Assembly (NCBI RefSeq): GCF_002812045.1
Contig: NZ_NPEG01000016.1
Location: forward strand, 8,864 to 72,863
DNA from: Leptospira haakeii
Lineage (GTDB): Bacteria > Spirochaetota > Leptospiria > Leptospirales > Leptospiraceae
DNA length: 64,000 bases
Reading direction: 5' to 3'
Shown one piece after another: positions 34,473-44,309 of this stretch. The number at the start of each line of letters is the position of its first letter. Positions within the stretch are counted from its first letter, which is position 1. A model generated the notes under the pieces. That model made no database searches and had not been told where the DNA came from. It worked only from the letters and a program-made list of their open reading frames with translations. A program made the position numbers and the translations under genes.

Positions 34473-35233
34473 AGAAGGTAATCTCCACCATCCAAAACGC
34501 ATTAGAATACCTGGATAAACTAGGGCCTCAAAAATCCTTCCAGTTATTCCGTAATCTAGGTTACGAGGCGTTGTTTTCCATTTCGGAAAAGGTGGATCAT
34601 AAAAAACTTTTATTCTTAAGCCAAAATCTAAGCGAACAAGAAATAGTAACTCTTTTACAATCCATCCAAGAGACAACTCTTGTGGACCTGATCCAGAATA
34701 CAGTCCCATCCGATCTAGTATATTATGTAAAACATCTAGGCCTAAAAGATCTGAAATTTTTAGCGGAGTCCATTTCTCCTTTAGATGTTTCCAAGATCAA
34801 TTATACGATAGGTTCTAAAACGATCGTAGAGATCTTAATGAATATCGGTCCTGATTCTTCAATTGCTTATTTGAATGCAATAGGCATTGATTCTTTTCTG
34901 GAACTAACAAAAGCATTACCTGTAAAAGATTTTGTTCCTTTAACCAAGGCTTTAACTCCGGAAGAATGCGCGGAATGGATCCGTAAAAGATCCATCTCGG
35001 AAATTCCAGCCTTACTCAAAGGTTTAGGAACTAAAAATGCAGTGAATCTATTACAACAGGTAGGTTTTCAAAAGGTAATTTCTATTTTATCCGTTTTGAA
35101 TCCGGAAGAGCTTGTGAATCTAATTCATACTCTTAACAAAATGAAATTACCTTCTTCTAAAAAACCTGCTGCAAAGAAGACAAAAGTTCCTCAAGACAAA
35201 AGAAGTTCTAAAAGGAAACGTAAAAGTATTTAG
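34469..35233 (+). CDS. Helical-repeat protein with a lysine-rich tail
   Basis: This 254-residue protein consists of repeated short helices, reminiscent of FliG or MgtE N-terminal superhelices (for example LGLKDLKFLAESISPLDV and LGTKNAVNLLQQVGFQKVI). It ends in a 27-residue basic tail (KKPAAKKTKVPQDKRSSKR) resembling histone H1-type tails. The tail may bind nucleic acid or the membrane surface. Its ATG overlaps the preceding stop by four bases. Function is unknown. Confidence 0.65.
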   Translation: MKKVISTIQNALEYLDKLGPQKSFQLFRNLGYEALFSISEKVDHKKLLFLSQNLSEQEIVTLLQSIQETTLVDLIQNTVPSDLVYYVKHLGLKDLKFLAESISPLDVSKINYTIGSKTIVEILMNIGPDSSIAYLNAIGIDSFLELTKALPVKDFVPLTKALTPEECAEWIRKRSISEIPALLKGLGTKNAVNLLQQVGFQKVISILSVLNPEELVNLIHTLNKMKLPSSKKPAAKKTKVPQDKRSSKRKRKSI

Positions 35234-35234
35234 A

Positions 35235-35909
35235 TCAGTTCCCATTTTGGGCGGAGATAACTTCTTCCCTACTCTTAGAAATCCCATCCAATCTTTCCTT
35301 TATAAGTTTCTCATATTCCGGATTGGCGTTTTTTGGATTTTCTCCCACTAATTTTTGGTAATTCTCCATTCCATATTTCAGGATCTCCAGCATATCATCT
35401 GATCGTTTTAGTTTTGCATTTAGATAGAACGACATTTCTTCCTTAGCCACGTCTTTCCTTTCTAAAATTTCTCTTTGAATCCTATAATAATGATCTTCAT
35501 TCTCTTTCTTCTTAGCCATTTCTTCTTCAGAAAGTTTTTTAGGAATAAGAGAATTGTTCGGGAATTTTTCTGTGAGAGGTTTGAACTTCTCATAAAGTTG
35601 ATCGTATAATTTAGCCCTTTCTTCCGGACTTAAACTTTCTAAATAAGATTTTGTTCTGCTTGGTTTAGAACTCGGCTCTTCTGCAACTGCAATCGGTCCT
35701 GAGACTGTCTCTTCTACATGTCCTGAAAAGTCCAAGAATGATCCTCCTTCGAATAAGGAGTTTTCCTGCCGAGTTAGGGTCTCCTCAGAGAGTCCACCTT
35801 GGTAGCTTGGATTTTCTTTTGTAGAAGTTCCCGGGAATAGAAGATAAAAAATCCCGATTAAGGAAACGATGAGCAAGGATAAGATTAAAAACGTTCTTTT
35901 TTGATTCAT
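35235..35909 (-). CDS. Membrane-anchored hypothetical protein
   Basis: This 224-residue protein has one N-terminal transmembrane segment (about 6-25, ILSLLIVSLIGIFYLLF) followed by a polar, Glu/Lys-rich extracytoplasmic region with coiled-coil character (EEEMAKKKENEDHYYRIQRE). Its start overlaps the stop of the upstream kinase gene by four bases, so it is translationally coupled to it. It could be an accessory of that kinase. No family is recognised. Confidence 0.6.
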   Translation of the reverse strand: MNQKRTFLILSLLIVSLIGIFYLLFPGTSTKENPSYQGGLSEETLTRQENSLFEGGSFLDFSGHVEETVSGPIAVAEEPSSKPSRTKSYLESLSPEERAKLYDQLYEKFKPLTEKFPNNSLIPKKLSEEEMAKKKENEDHYYRIQREILERKDVAKEEMSFYLNAKLKRSDDMLEILKYGMENYQKLVGENPKNANPEYEKLIKERLDGISKSREEVISAQNGN

Positions 35910-38206
35910 TCAGAATACAAAGGTAAAATCACCTTAAAAATGCTGCCACCCTTTTGGTTCGGCTCTACGATGACTTCTCCTCCCATTTTATTAATTAAGG
36001 TCCGACTAATAGAAAGCCCGAGTCCAGTACCACCCACAGTTCTGTTTCTTTGGTCCGGTATTCTAAAAAATCTTTCAAAGATCAGTTCTTTATATTTAGG
36101 ATCTATACCTATCCCTGTGTCTGTAAATCGAACCTCTATTTTTTTATCTGCGATCTTTTTAAGAGAAACATCGATCCCACCTTTTTCGGTATATTTTATC
36201 GCGTTCACAAAAAAATTCGTTATGATCTGAGAGAATTCGAATCTTACTCCCTTAAGTTTTAGATTTTCGGAAAGATTGGTAGTCACAGTCAGTCCGCTTT
36301 CGGATGCGGAAGGAGAATTAATATAAAGGACTTCTTCGATCACGGTTAACGGATCGAAAATTTCGTACATTTCTTCAGAAGTTTGTGAATCCTTCTTCTC
36401 CAATTGTAAAAGGTTATCTATTAGAAAGTTCAACCTCCTCACATTTTTACGGATCACATCCGTCATTCCCTTCTGATCTTCATTTAAAGGAAGTTGTTCG
36501 TCCACAAACAGAAGGTCGAAATACCCTTGGATATTCGTCATAGGAGATCTAAGTTCATGAGATATATTGGATATAAACTCATGTTTGATCTTCTCTGATT
36601 CTAAAATTAATGCATTATCATTTACTTGGATCTGATAAAATCTTTTAGTTTCCGCACTAAAACCTGTAACACTTAAGCCCACTGAAAATTTTGTACCATC
36701 TTTTAAGATTAGGCCTGCTTCCGGAATGAAAGTCATATTTTGATCCTTTCCACCGGGAGATTTCAATTCTGTTTGTTCCAAAATATCGGGAAGAACTCTT
36801 GCGAGTCTGATATTTTTGATCTCGGAAGTTTGGTAGCCTGAAACTTCTCTGAATCTTCTGTTTGCATCCACGATCATTCTTGTGTCCGCGTTTACAATGA
36901 TCATCGCATCAGTCGCAAACTCGAACATATAACGGTATCTTTCTTCAGTAGTTTGGCGTTTTAGGTCGCTTATATCCAATCTAGTTTCTAATAGATAATT
37001 ATCCTCGGAAAGCCTTTTGTTCTTCTCTTCTATATCCCTGATCTCTTGATTCAAATAATCTAATATTGCGTTCACTGTGGAACGTATAAAAAGGTAAGGG
37101 CTTTTAGGAAGTTGTGTGTCCAATGAAACTTCTCTTCTTCCTAAAAAGAGAGAAAGAGCCAATTCTTTCATTTCAGAAACTAAACTTCTGAGAGGAGAGA
37201 TATCTTTTACGATATTTCCGAACTTGGATTTTCCATTTGAATAATAATTATTATAAAATTTGGAATTTGTCTGTTTAATCGAAGAAGGAAATTTAGGAAA
37301 AGGGTTATCTGCGACTGAATGAGCCAAATTTTCTAAAATTTTCTTTCCTCCATCCAAACCGGGGAAAGTTTTTCCATACATTTCCATCACGAAACGTACA
37401 TCTTCTAATGCAGGCATTCCGGACAAAATTTTTCCAAGCTCAGGGACAGGCCTTCTATAAAATCCATCCAGTTCTCCCGGTTTCCAAGGACAAGGACCTA
37501 CCCAATCCGCTACAAAAGAATCTCCTTCATAAGCCACATGATTCGCCAGGTCTTCCATTGCCTTTTTGATCGCTCTGGAAACTCTATTTGCTTCTTCCGG
37601 AAACTTAGAAGCGAATCTTCCTGTGAATACGAGCATATTCGTAGGCAAGTAATAAGGAGGGATTTCGTTTTCCACAGTGAGGCAGTAACCCTTCTCCCCA
37701 AAAAATGGATATTCCTGGAGAGAAGCGGCCGCACCCAAACACTCCGCACGAATGAATTCATGGGCGAGTAATGTAGGTCTTGTGGTAAGATAAGGTACAG
37801 GTTTTCTACGATGATAGTTTTCGGAGCGAAAAAATTCCTCTGCTACGAATCTATCTAAGGAATACGGATGTAATATAGGTAAAAAACTGTGATAAGAATC
37901 TCGGATGGACTCGGCTTCCATATAAGAAGCGGAATAAAATCCATGCACCAAACAAGATAAAACGACTCCTCTATAAAAAGTCCAATGAGGAGAAGTTTTT
38001 TTGAGTTGTTGGTGAGCCCATGCAGTGAAAGGAATTTCTCCTGCTTCTGCCCTACCTTCTCTCAAATGAGCAAGTACTGCCTCGTAACTTTTGAGTGCTC
38101 TAACTCTGACGAGTACATCTTCTTCTTCAAAGTATCCTCGGCTGAAAGCCAGGAAGACCGGGAAAGCCGTGAGCCTTGGTGTTGTGACTATTTCTATTTC
38201 TATCAC
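35906..38206 (-). CDS. Histidine kinase with N-terminal NMT1/NrtA-like substrate-binding domain
   Basis: This 766-residue protein starts at GTG. The first 300 residues resemble the NMT1/THI5 or NrtA/SsuA class of ABC-transporter binding proteins (TPRLTAFPVFLAFSRGYFEE and the YLTTRPTLL region). It has no signal peptide and no membrane segment. A PAS domain follows (about 415-535), then H-box ISNISHELRSPM with His550, N-box NFFVNAIKY and G-box GGTGLGLSI. A cytoplasmic binding-protein domain fused to a kinase suggests sensing of an imported or intracellular small molecule. It has no receiver domain and no adjacent regulator. Confidence 0.82.
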   Translation of the reverse strand: MIEIEIVTTPRLTAFPVFLAFSRGYFEEEDVLVRVRALKSYEAVLAHLREGRAEAGEIPFTAWAHQQLKKTSPHWTFYRGVVLSCLVHGFYSASYMEAESIRDSYHSFLPILHPYSLDRFVAEEFFRSENYHRRKPVPYLTTRPTLLAHEFIRAECLGAAASLQEYPFFGEKGYCLTVENEIPPYYLPTNMLVFTGRFASKFPEEANRVSRAIKKAMEDLANHVAYEGDSFVADWVGPCPWKPGELDGFYRRPVPELGKILSGMPALEDVRFVMEMYGKTFPGLDGGKKILENLAHSVADNPFPKFPSSIKQTNSKFYNNYYSNGKSKFGNIVKDISPLRSLVSEMKELALSLFLGRREVSLDTQLPKSPYLFIRSTVNAILDYLNQEIRDIEEKNKRLSEDNYLLETRLDISDLKRQTTEERYRYMFEFATDAMIIVNADTRMIVDANRRFREVSGYQTSEIKNIRLARVLPDILEQTELKSPGGKDQNMTFIPEAGLILKDGTKFSVGLSVTGFSAETKRFYQIQVNDNALILESEKIKHEFISNISHELRSPMTNIQGYFDLLFVDEQLPLNEDQKGMTDVIRKNVRRLNFLIDNLLQLEKKDSQTSEEMYEIFDPLTVIEEVLYINSPSASESGLTVTTNLSENLKLKGVRFEFSQIITNFFVNAIKYTEKGGIDVSLKKIADKKIEVRFTDTGIGIDPKYKELIFERFFRIPDQRNRTVGGTGLGLSISRTLINKMGGEVIVEPNQKGGSIFKVILPLYSE

Positions 38207-38229
38207 GCGGTCTATCGTTCTCAGGCACC

Positions 38230-38248
38230 GGGTTTTTTCAAGAAACCC
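38230..38248. repeat. Short inverted repeat between divergent genes
   Basis: GGGTTT and AAACCC (38230-38235 with 38243-38248) flank a 7-base spacer in the 164-base divergent region between the kinase and the lytic transglycosylase genes. It could be an operator or the end of a transcript. Confidence 0.35.
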
Positions 38249-38346
38249 TTGGATTTCCTTTCTAAAACCTGCAAAAAAGACTCAGGAGATAGATAATTTC
38301 AGCCGAGAGACATAATAAGGGTGTAAAGATTAGCCATTTCGGCTTA

Positions 38347-38358
38347 GGTAGGAACTCC
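38347..38358 (+). repeat. GGWAGGAACTCC motif, intergenic, before the transglycosylase
   Basis: GGTAGGAACTCC lies 12 bases before the ATG at 38371, so it occupies the untranslated leader. It is the leftmost copy in the window. Confidence 0.75.
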
Positions 38359-38370
38359 AAGAAGGCCTGT

Positions 38371-38946
38371 ATGAAGTTAGATGATCTAGAATCTTATCGC
38401 AGAATTGTCTCGAGAATGGAAGAAATCCAGGGAATCACCGAGAGATTTCAGCCGAAACCCCCCGCTCAGGACGGAGATCCTACACCTAAAAAGATAGAAT
38501 CAGAATTCTCCCAGGAGTTGGACTCCAAAATGAAGGGAATTTTCTCCCAAGAGAACGATCCGACTCCCAAAGATCTAAGCAGTATTATAGAAAGAGAATC
38601 TTATAAAAATCATTTAGATCCGAACTTGGTCAAATCTGTGATCAAAGCGGAGTCCAATTTTAAACCTAATGCGGTTTCTTCAAAAGGTGCAATCGGCTTA
38701 ATGCAACTTATGCCAGGGACAGCTGATATTTTAGGTGTGGAGAATCCATTTGATCCGGAAGAAAATATCGCAGGCGGGACCAAATTCCTTGCGGATATGA
38801 TGAAAAAATTCGGAAATTCCGATATGGCAATCGCTGCTTATAACGCCGGTTCGGGTGCAGTCCAAAAATACGACGGAATTCCTCCTTATAAAGAAACGAA
38901 AGATTACGTTAAAAAGGTAAATCGTTTCTGGAAAGGAGAGTATTAA
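38371..38946 (+). CDS. Soluble lytic transglycosylase (SLT domain)
   Basis: This 191-residue protein has an N-terminal region of about 70 polar residues and a C-terminal goose-lysozyme-like SLT domain. The catalytic Glu94 lies in IKAESNF, and KGAIGLMQLMPGTA and AYNAGSGAVQKY follow. It cleaves peptidoglycan glycan strands, forming anhydro-muramyl ends. No signal peptide is visible, so its export route is unclear (it may be delivered with the flagellar system or exported unconventionally). The leader carries a copy of the dispersed GGTAGGAACTCC motif. Confidence 0.88.
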   Translation: MKLDDLESYRRIVSRMEEIQGITERFQPKPPAQDGDPTPKKIESEFSQELDSKMKGIFSQENDPTPKDLSSIIERESYKNHLDPNLVKSVIKAESNFKPNAVSSKGAIGLMQLMPGTADILGVENPFDPEENIAGGTKFLADMMKKFGNSDMAIAAYNAGSGAVQKYDGIPPYKETKDYVKKVNRFWKGEY

Positions 38947-38953
38947 GAAAGTT

Positions 38954-39304
38954 TTAATAATACTTTTTTAATTCTCCAAATAGACACGAAGTTAATTCGG
39001 AACAACTTGCCATCTTCTCCGGTTGGAGACATACCTGCATCTTATCGAAATGTTTTCTGCAACCTCTTAAGCAGGAATTTTCCACCTTATACAATTGATC
39101 TTCAGAAGTTTGGGGTAATTCTTTTTTTGTACATTTCGCAAGATTATCACAATAATCCAGGCAAATCTCTTTTCCTTCCCACTCCATACCGGACTGAACC
39201 ACAGTCCCTCTGGAATATTTAAAGGCGATAAATGTGCCCACGGCCAAGCCCAAGACAAAAATGGGAAGATAAGGGAAAATTTTTCTAAAAGGGATTGGGC
39301 TCAT
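38954..39304 (-). CDS. Cysteine-rich membrane-anchored protein
   Basis: This 116-residue protein has one transmembrane segment (about 9-28) and an extracytoplasmic domain with eight cysteines in regular pairs (ICLDYCDNLAKC, SCLRGCRKHF, VCLQPEKMASC, SCLFG). The spacing suggests four disulfides in a helical hairpin or CHCH-like bundle. It overlaps the GT39 gene by four bases, so it is co-translated. Function is unknown; it may help or recognise the glycosylation product. Confidence 0.65.
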   Translation of the reverse strand: MSPIPFRKIFPYLPIFVLGLAVGTFIAFKYSRGTVVQSGMEWEGKEICLDYCDNLAKCTKKELPQTSEDQLYKVENSCLRGCRKHFDKMQVCLQPEKMASCSELTSCLFGELKKYY

Positions 39305-41058
39305 CGACTCTCCAATTCGGAATTCTTACTCCGAGAAGGCTCATAAAAGTATACGTATTCTTTCCCCTGAGTTGGGCTCAGGAGTTCCTTCAGGGTAACA
39401 TCTCTTTTCCAAACAGTTTGTGTTTGTAGAAGTTGATATCCAGACGGGATAGGGATCGGTTCCTGGAAGAAGACCAAATGTCTAACACCATCCACACAAT
39501 TTCGATCTGCACCCGGAACAGAATGAATGATCTCAGCACCTGGAAGTGCATTTCTAAAAGTAAGTGCGGTCCAAGGGTTTTCCGAAACTATGCAAATCTG
39601 TTTTGCACTCGTGAATGGCCCATTTTCCGGAACCTCACTTAGATTCACTCTGGGAAGAATGGAAAATTGGATATAAGAGAGTAAACCGGCCGCGAGTACT
39701 AGGTTTAATGTAGTGGTGGAAGGAACTCCTGACTTTTGAGCTCGGATCCTTCTACCCCATATAAAAACCAAAATTAAAAATGTTGTGAATAGCAATTCCG
39801 CCCAGATATTTTTACCCAGAAGAATTTCAAAACCCCACATCGCGGCCAAAACCAAGGCACTGACCCCGAAACAGAAGAGATAGTTTAAAGAGAGAAGTTT
39901 CGAGAATTGAACTTCCTTTTTTCGAATGAAGAATAATCCGATTCCCAAGAAAGCCAACGGAATCAAAGGAAGAAGATAGTAAAAATCCTTACGATTCGGC
40001 GCCAAATGGACCAAGCAGATGGTAAGGATGGCCCAAAGGTAGGAACTCCCGACAACTTCCCTCAAAGACTTTGGCTTTTGGAATAATTTAGAATAAAATC
40101 CTGAAAAAATCGCAAGACTGAAAGGGAAACTATAGAGTAAAAACCCGATCGGGATAATCCATTCAGATTGATTAGCTGTGGCTCCGGAGAATTTTCCGAG
40201 GTTTTCTGTAAATAGGAAGATCGTTAGGAATTCTTTTCCCAATTCTGAATAGGAAAGAAGTACCAGGATCCAAATCACTGGAACAATCAAAGAAGAAAAA
40301 TGGAAAACGATATGGGAAAGGAGTTCCTTCCCTATTCTTTTTTTGCCTGCCCATCCCCCATTTGAGTGAAGAAGGAATATTCCAATAATGGAATAAGATC
40401 CTAAGATGATCCCACTATACACCTGGAATACAGGACCTTTGATTAAAATTGCGATTCCTGAAAAGAGGCCACCTAAAAATAACCAGATCCGGTTTTTAGA
40501 GAGCCTGAACTCTAAGATAGTGACTGAGACCAAGATAATGAAGAAGGTCAATAAAGATTCCATCATCACCAAACGAGAGAATTTGAATACTCCCAAGGTC
40601 AAAGTATAAGCAGAAGAAATTGTGAACGCTAGTTTAGAACTCCCGCCTGCTCTTCTAATTCCTAGGTAAATTAGAACAGAGGATCCAAAAAAGAGTAAAA
40701 AGGAAGGAAACCGTTCCGCAAAAAAGCTGACACCAAAAAGACTATCCGAAAAAATTCCGAGCCAAAACAGAGCTGGCGGCTTGTAGAGATTTAAAACGCC
40801 TTCAAATTTTGGGAAAAGATAGGAAGAAGAAGCTAAACTTTCTCGGATTGTAGCGATATGCATCGCTTCATCCCCTTGGGTTAAAATAGCGTTCCCTCCG
40901 GATCCGGGAAGAAGAAGGAATACGTTTAACAAAACGAGCAGAGAAACGAATATTCTATCTCCATTTAGGCCTTTTTTAAAAAACGAATTCCAAACCATAA
41001 ATTTGAAGAAAGTTCCCTTTTTTACTGAGTCCCGATCCGAACAGATCGAAAAACCCAT
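39301..41058 (-). CDS. GT39/ArnT-like membrane glycosyltransferase
   Basis: This 585-residue polytopic protein has the PMT/ArnT layout. The first periplasmic loop carries the catalytic acidic pair TQGDEAMH, followed by KPPALFWLG, about eleven more membrane segments and a small periplasmic C-terminal domain. Such enzymes move a sugar from a polyprenyl-phosphate donor to lipid A, protein or another acceptor at the outer face of the inner membrane. The divergent TetR gene may regulate it. The gene contains four copies of the GGWAGGAACTCC-like motif. A second Met at residue 21 is an alternative start. Confidence 0.85.
   Translation of the reverse strand: MGFSICSDRDSVKKGTFFKFMVWNSFFKKGLNGDRIFVSLLVLLNVFLLLPGSGGNAILTQGDEAMHIATIRESLASSSYLFPKFEGVLNLYKPPALFWLGIFSDSLFGVSFFAERFPSFLLFFGSSVLIYLGIRRAGGSSKLAFTISSAYTLTLGVFKFSRLVMMESLLTFFIILVSVTILEFRLSKNRIWLFLGGLFSGIAILIKGPVFQVYSGIILGSYSIIGIFLLHSNGGWAGKKRIGKELLSHIVFHFSSLIVPVIWILVLLSYSELGKEFLTIFLFTENLGKFSGATANQSEWIIPIGFLLYSFPFSLAIFSGFYSKLFQKPKSLREVVGSSYLWAILTICLVHLAPNRKDFYYLLPLIPLAFLGIGLFFIRKKEVQFSKLLSLNYLFCFGVSALVLAAMWGFEILLGKNIWAELLFTTFLILVFIWGRRIRAQKSGVPSTTTLNLVLAAGLLSYIQFSILPRVNLSEVPENGPFTSAKQICIVSENPWTALTFRNALPGAEIIHSVPGADRNCVDGVRHLVFFQEPIPIPSGYQLLQTQTVWKRDVTLKELLSPTQGKEYVYFYEPSRSKNSELESR
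39381..39392 (-). repeat. Motif copy in the GT39 gene (read KELL)
   Basis: The coding strand has TGAAGGAACTCC, matching 10 of 12 consensus positions plus the full 9-base core, and is read as Lys-Glu-Leu-Leu. Confidence 0.6.
39718..39729 (+). repeat. Motif copy in the GT39 gene (read GVPS)
   Basis: GGAAGGAACTCC lies opposite to the coding direction and is read on the coding strand as Gly-Val-Pro-Ser. Confidence 0.7.
40038..40049 (+). repeat. Motif copy in the GT39 gene (read GSSY)
   Basis: GGTAGGAACTCC lies opposite to the coding direction, in a different frame from the previous copy, and is read as Gly-Ser-Ser-Tyr. Confidence 0.7.
40320..40331 (-). repeat. Motif copy in the GT39 gene (read GKELL)
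   Basis: The coding strand has GGGAAGGAACTCC, read as Gly-Lys-Glu-Leu-Leu. Confidence 0.7.
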
Positions 41059-41190
41059 ATGTAATCATTTACTTACTTATCACCATATTGTAAAAATAAA
41101 CGGAACGAGCAAGAGTAAAGTGGATCAAAAAGTAAAAATGCGCTTGGCTGATTAGTCGAAGGTCGGGATACATCCCATATAGGCAGTTAG

Positions 41191-41865
41191 ATGGTTCGAA
41201 CCCCTAAGAAGAAGGTCAAAAAAAGTAAGGTATCCAAAGCGGGTGCCCACGGTTCTAATAAAGGGCCGAAAAAAAGAGACCGAAAGGCAACTGAGACCGC
41301 TTTGATGAAGGCGGGGATACAAGTTTTTGCCAAAAAAGGATATGATGCGGCGACTACCAAGGATATCGCCAAGACTGCGGGAGCCAACGAGGCTCTTATC
41401 ATGCGTTATTTCGGCGGAAAAAAGGGACTCTTAGAAGCAATCCTAACTAGAACAGACGACCTGGGCGATTCAGCTGCAGGCGATGAGACCAAACAACTTC
41501 ATTTGGATGAGGCTTTGGTCGAGTCCATTACGGAAAGATGTTCCGATTTCAAACATTATTCAGACTTTATGAAAGTCGCAGTCAGCAGGATCATCTTAGA
41601 TCCCGACGTTAGTAGAATTATCCAGACCAAAATTTATACAAAGGCTCTTCCTGAAATGATCCATGAGTTGGAAAAATTTAAAAAGGGAGGAGAGATTGAT
41701 CCTAAAGCAGATCTGAAATCAGTTGCGTTTGGGATTTCTTCTTTGACGTTTGCGTTAGGATTTATGGCTCAGGTAGTTTATAAAATTCCAGAATCGGAAA
41801 TCAAAGCTACTATCAAGGAAATGGTGAGGATCTTACAGAAGGGTCTAAAACCGGACTCCAAATAA
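41191..41865 (+). CDS. TetR family regulator with basic N-terminal extension
   Basis: This 224-residue regulator has a lysine-rich extension of about 32 residues ([18 protein letters not shown]) before the TetR helix-turn-helix ([20 protein letters not shown] and [17 protein letters not shown]). The basic extension may strengthen non-specific DNA binding. It is divergent from the GT39 gene with a 132-base gap containing GTAATCATTTAC, an imperfect dyad that could be its operator. The ligand-binding half is helical and unassigned. Confidence 0.88.
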   Translation: MVRTPKKKVKKSKVSKAGAHGSNKGPKKRDRKATETALMKAGIQVFAKKGYDAATTKDIAKTAGANEALIMRYFGGKKGLLEAILTRTDDLGDSAAGDETKQLHLDEALVESITERCSDFKHYSDFMKVAVSRIILDPDVSRIIQTKIYTKALPEMIHELEKFKKGGEIDPKADLKSVAFGISSLTFALGFMAQVVYKIPESEIKATIKEMVRILQKGLKPDSK

Positions 41866-41897
41866 AAAGCCGAGACCATTATTAAGGCCTCGGCTTT
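41866..41897. terminator. Bidirectional intrinsic terminator between tetR and aconitase
   Basis: AAAGCCGAGACC (41866-41877) pairs with GGCCTCGGCTTT (41886-41897), with one mismatch in 12. It is followed by CTTC on the plus strand and TTATTTGG on the minus strand, where the stem itself ends in T-rich sequence. Confidence 0.88.
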
Positions 41898-41910
41898 CTT
41901 CGCAAAAGTT

Positions 41911-44172
41911 TTACTTTTTGCCGCCGATCAAATTCAAAGCGCTTCCTGCTTTAAACCATTCAATCTGCTGAGCATTATAAGTGTGGTTTACTTGAAATTC
42001 GTCCTTACTTCCATCTTTATGATGTAAAGCTAATGTAAGAGGAGTTCCTTCTTTAAAACCAGTAAGCCCGATAATATCAATCTTATCGTCCTCTTTGATC
42101 TTGTCATAATCCGCCTTATCCGCAAATGTCAAAGCAAGCATACCTTGCTTTTTCAGGTTTGTTTCATGGATACGAGCAAATGATTTTACAAGAACCGCTC
42201 TAACTCCCAAAAATCTCGGCTCCATAGCAGCATGTTCTCTAGAAGAACCTTCTCCATAGTTTTCGTCACCGATTACGATGGAACCGATCCCTTGCGCTTT
42301 ATACTGGCGTTGAACTTTAGGAACCTCATCATAAGATCCGTCCAATTGGTTCTTCACACTATTGATCTTCTCATTGAAGATGTTTGTAGCTCCAATCAGA
42401 AGGTTATTGGAAATATTATCCAAATGCCCTCTGAATTTTAACCAAGGACCCGCCATAGAGATATGGTCAGTCGTACATTTTCCTTTTACTTTGATGAGAA
42501 GGTTCAGCCCTTTTAGATCAGTACCTTCCCATTTAATGAATGGAGCGAGCAATTGTAGGCGATTGGATTTAGGATCCACAACGACTTGCACACCAGAACC
42601 GTCAGCCGCAGGAGCTTGGTAACCGGCATCTTTTACATCGAATCCTTTTTTAGGAAGTTCGTCTCCGTTTGGAGGATCCAATTTAACCTTCTCCCCTTTT
42701 TCATTGGTAAGAGTGTCTGTGTTCGGATCGAAAGTAAGATCTCCTGCAATCGCCAAGGCTGTTACAAGCTCTGGAGAACCCACGAATGCAAATGTGTTCG
42801 GGTTCCCATCGTTCCTGGATTGGAAGTTACGGTTGAAAGAGTGAACGATTGTGTTCTTCTCTTTTTTATCCGCTCCTACCCTGGACCACATTCCGATACA
42901 AGGGCCGCAAGCGTTCGCAAAAACTTTTGCTCCGATCTTTTCGAAAACTTTAATGAACCCATCTCTTTCTATAGTAAAACGAACTAACTCAGAACCAGGA
43001 GTGATTGTAAACTCTGCCTTTGGCTTTAAAGATTTTTCCGCAGCCTGATTTGCAAGAGAAGCTGCGCGAGCTATGTCTTCATAAGAAGAGTTTGTGCAAG
43101 AACCAATCAGACCTACTTCTACTTTTGTAGGCCATCCATTCTTCTGAGCTTCTTCTTTCATTTTAGAGATAGGAGTAGCTAAGTCAGGAGTAAAAGGTCC
43201 GTTCAGATGAGGCTCTAACTCGGAAAGATTGATCTCGATCACTTGGTCGAAAAATTTGTCAGGATTTGCATAAACTTCTGGGTCTGCGGTGAGGTGTTCC
43301 TTCACTCCATTTGCTAAATCAGCGATATCGGCTCTATTAGTGGAGCGAAGATATCTTTCCATAGACTCGTCATAAGAGAATGTAGAAGTAGTTGCCCCGA
43401 TCTCAGCTCCCATATTGGCTATGGTTCCTTTTCCTGTACAGGAAAGAGAAGAAGATCCTTCGCCAAAATATTCTACAATCGCACCTGTTCCACCTTTTAC
43501 AGTAAGAATTCCAGCTACTTTTAAAATAACGTCTTTCGCAGAAGTCCAACCATTCAACTTCCCAGTTAATTTCACTCCAATCAGTTTCGGCCATTTAAGC
43601 TCCCAAGGGAGGCCTGCCATAACATCACAAGCGTCTGCTCCACCGACTCCGATCGCAACCATTCCTAATCCACCTGCGTTCACGGTGTGAGAATCGGTTC
43701 CGATCATCATTCCTCCAGGGAATGCGTAATTTTCTAATACTACTTGGTGGATGATTCCGGCTCCGGGTTTCCAAAATCCAATTCCATATTTGTTGGAAAC
43801 AGAAGAAAGAAAGTCGTATACTTCTTTGTTTTCGGTAGAGGCGGTTGCTAAGTCTGTAGAAGAACCAGTTTTTGCAGTGATTAAGTGATCGCAGTGTACG
43901 GTGGAAGGAACTGCTACCTTACTTCTGCCTGCGGACATAAATTGTAATAAGGCCATCTGCGCAGTTGCGTCCTGCATTGCAACGCGGTCCGGTGCAAAAT
44001 CAACGTAAGATTTTCCTCTTTCAAAATTGGAGGAAGGAGTTCCTTCCCAAAGGTGAGAATAAAGGATTTTTTCGGTCAGAGTGAGAGGTCTACCGACCAC
44101 TTCTCTGGCTTTTTTAACCAGGTTCCCGAGTTTTTCATACCGGGCACGAATCATATCTATATCAAATGCCAT
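41911..44172 (-). CDS. acnA: Aconitate hydratase (mitochondrial-type)
   Basis: This aconitase of about 753 residues interconverts citrate and isocitrate in the TCA cycle. The first iron-sulfur Cys lies in [12 protein letters not shown] and the pair in [10 protein letters not shown]. The substrate motif [15 protein letters not shown] is in the C-terminal swivel domain. The overall length and the opening [20 protein letters not shown] fit the mitochondrial-type group. I prefer the ATG at 44172 (MAFDID, GGAG six bases upstream) over one at 44196. It ends at a shared terminator with tetR. Two copies of the GGWAGGAACTCC-like motif lie in the gene, both read Glu-Gly-Thr-Pro. Confidence 0.96.
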   Translation of the reverse strand: MAFDIDMIRARYEKLGNLVKKAREVVGRPLTLTEKILYSHLWEGTPSSNFERGKSYVDFAPDRVAMQDATAQMALLQFMSAGRSKVAVPSTVHCDHLITAKTGSSTDLATASTENKEVYDFLSSVSNKYGIGFWKPGAGIIHQVVLENYAFPGGMMIGTDSHTVNAGGLGMVAIGVGGADACDVMAGLPWELKWPKLIGVKLTGKLNGWTSAKDVILKVAGILTVKGGTGAIVEYFGEGSSSLSCTGKGTIANMGAEIGATTSTFSYDESMERYLRSTNRADIADLANGVKEHLTADPEVYANPDKFFDQVIEINLSELEPHLNGPFTPDLATPISKMKEEAQKNGWPTKVEVGLIGSCTNSSYEDIARAASLANQAAEKSLKPKAEFTITPGSELVRFTIERDGFIKVFEKIGAKVFANACGPCIGMWSRVGADKKEKNTIVHSFNRNFQSRNDGNPNTFAFVGSPELVTALAIAGDLTFDPNTDTLTNEKGEKVKLDPPNGDELPKKGFDVKDAGYQAPAADGSGVQVVVDPKSNRLQLLAPFIKWEGTDLKGLNLLIKVKGKCTTDHISMAGPWLKFRGHLDNISNNLLIGATNIFNEKINSVKNQLDGSYDEVPKVQRQYKAQGIGSIVIGDENYGEGSSREHAAMEPRFLGVRAVLVKSFARIHETNLKKQGMLALTFADKADYDKIKEDDKIDIIGLTGFKEGTPLTLALHHKDGSKDEFQVNHTYNAQQIEWFKAGSALNLIGGKK
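42041..42052 (-). repeat. Motif copy in the aconitase gene (read EGTPL)
   Basis: The coding strand has AGAAGGAACTCC, read as Glu-Gly-Thr-Pro near the C-terminus. Confidence 0.65.
44036..44047 (-). repeat. Motif copy in the aconitase gene (read EGTPSS)
   Basis: The coding strand has GGGAAGGAACTCCTTCC, nearly a full palindrome, read as Glu-Gly-Thr-Pro-Ser near the N-terminus. Confidence 0.75.
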
Positions 44173-44309
44173 TGTCATCTCCGATGATGGTTTCATCGTC
44201 TCTTAGGGTCGGGGTGCTTGTATAGGATTTTTCCGCCAAAAGGACAATTTTAAGAATACGGAATATCCGTTTACTATTAGATTAGACGAAAGAATGTGGA
44301 GAAGTATCT

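Noticed and set aside
41130..41205. tRNA-like GGTTCGAACCCC and possible stems before the TetR gene
   Set aside because: The T-loop-like word is the start of the TetR coding sequence (MVRTP), and no complete cloverleaf with acceptor stem can be drawn.
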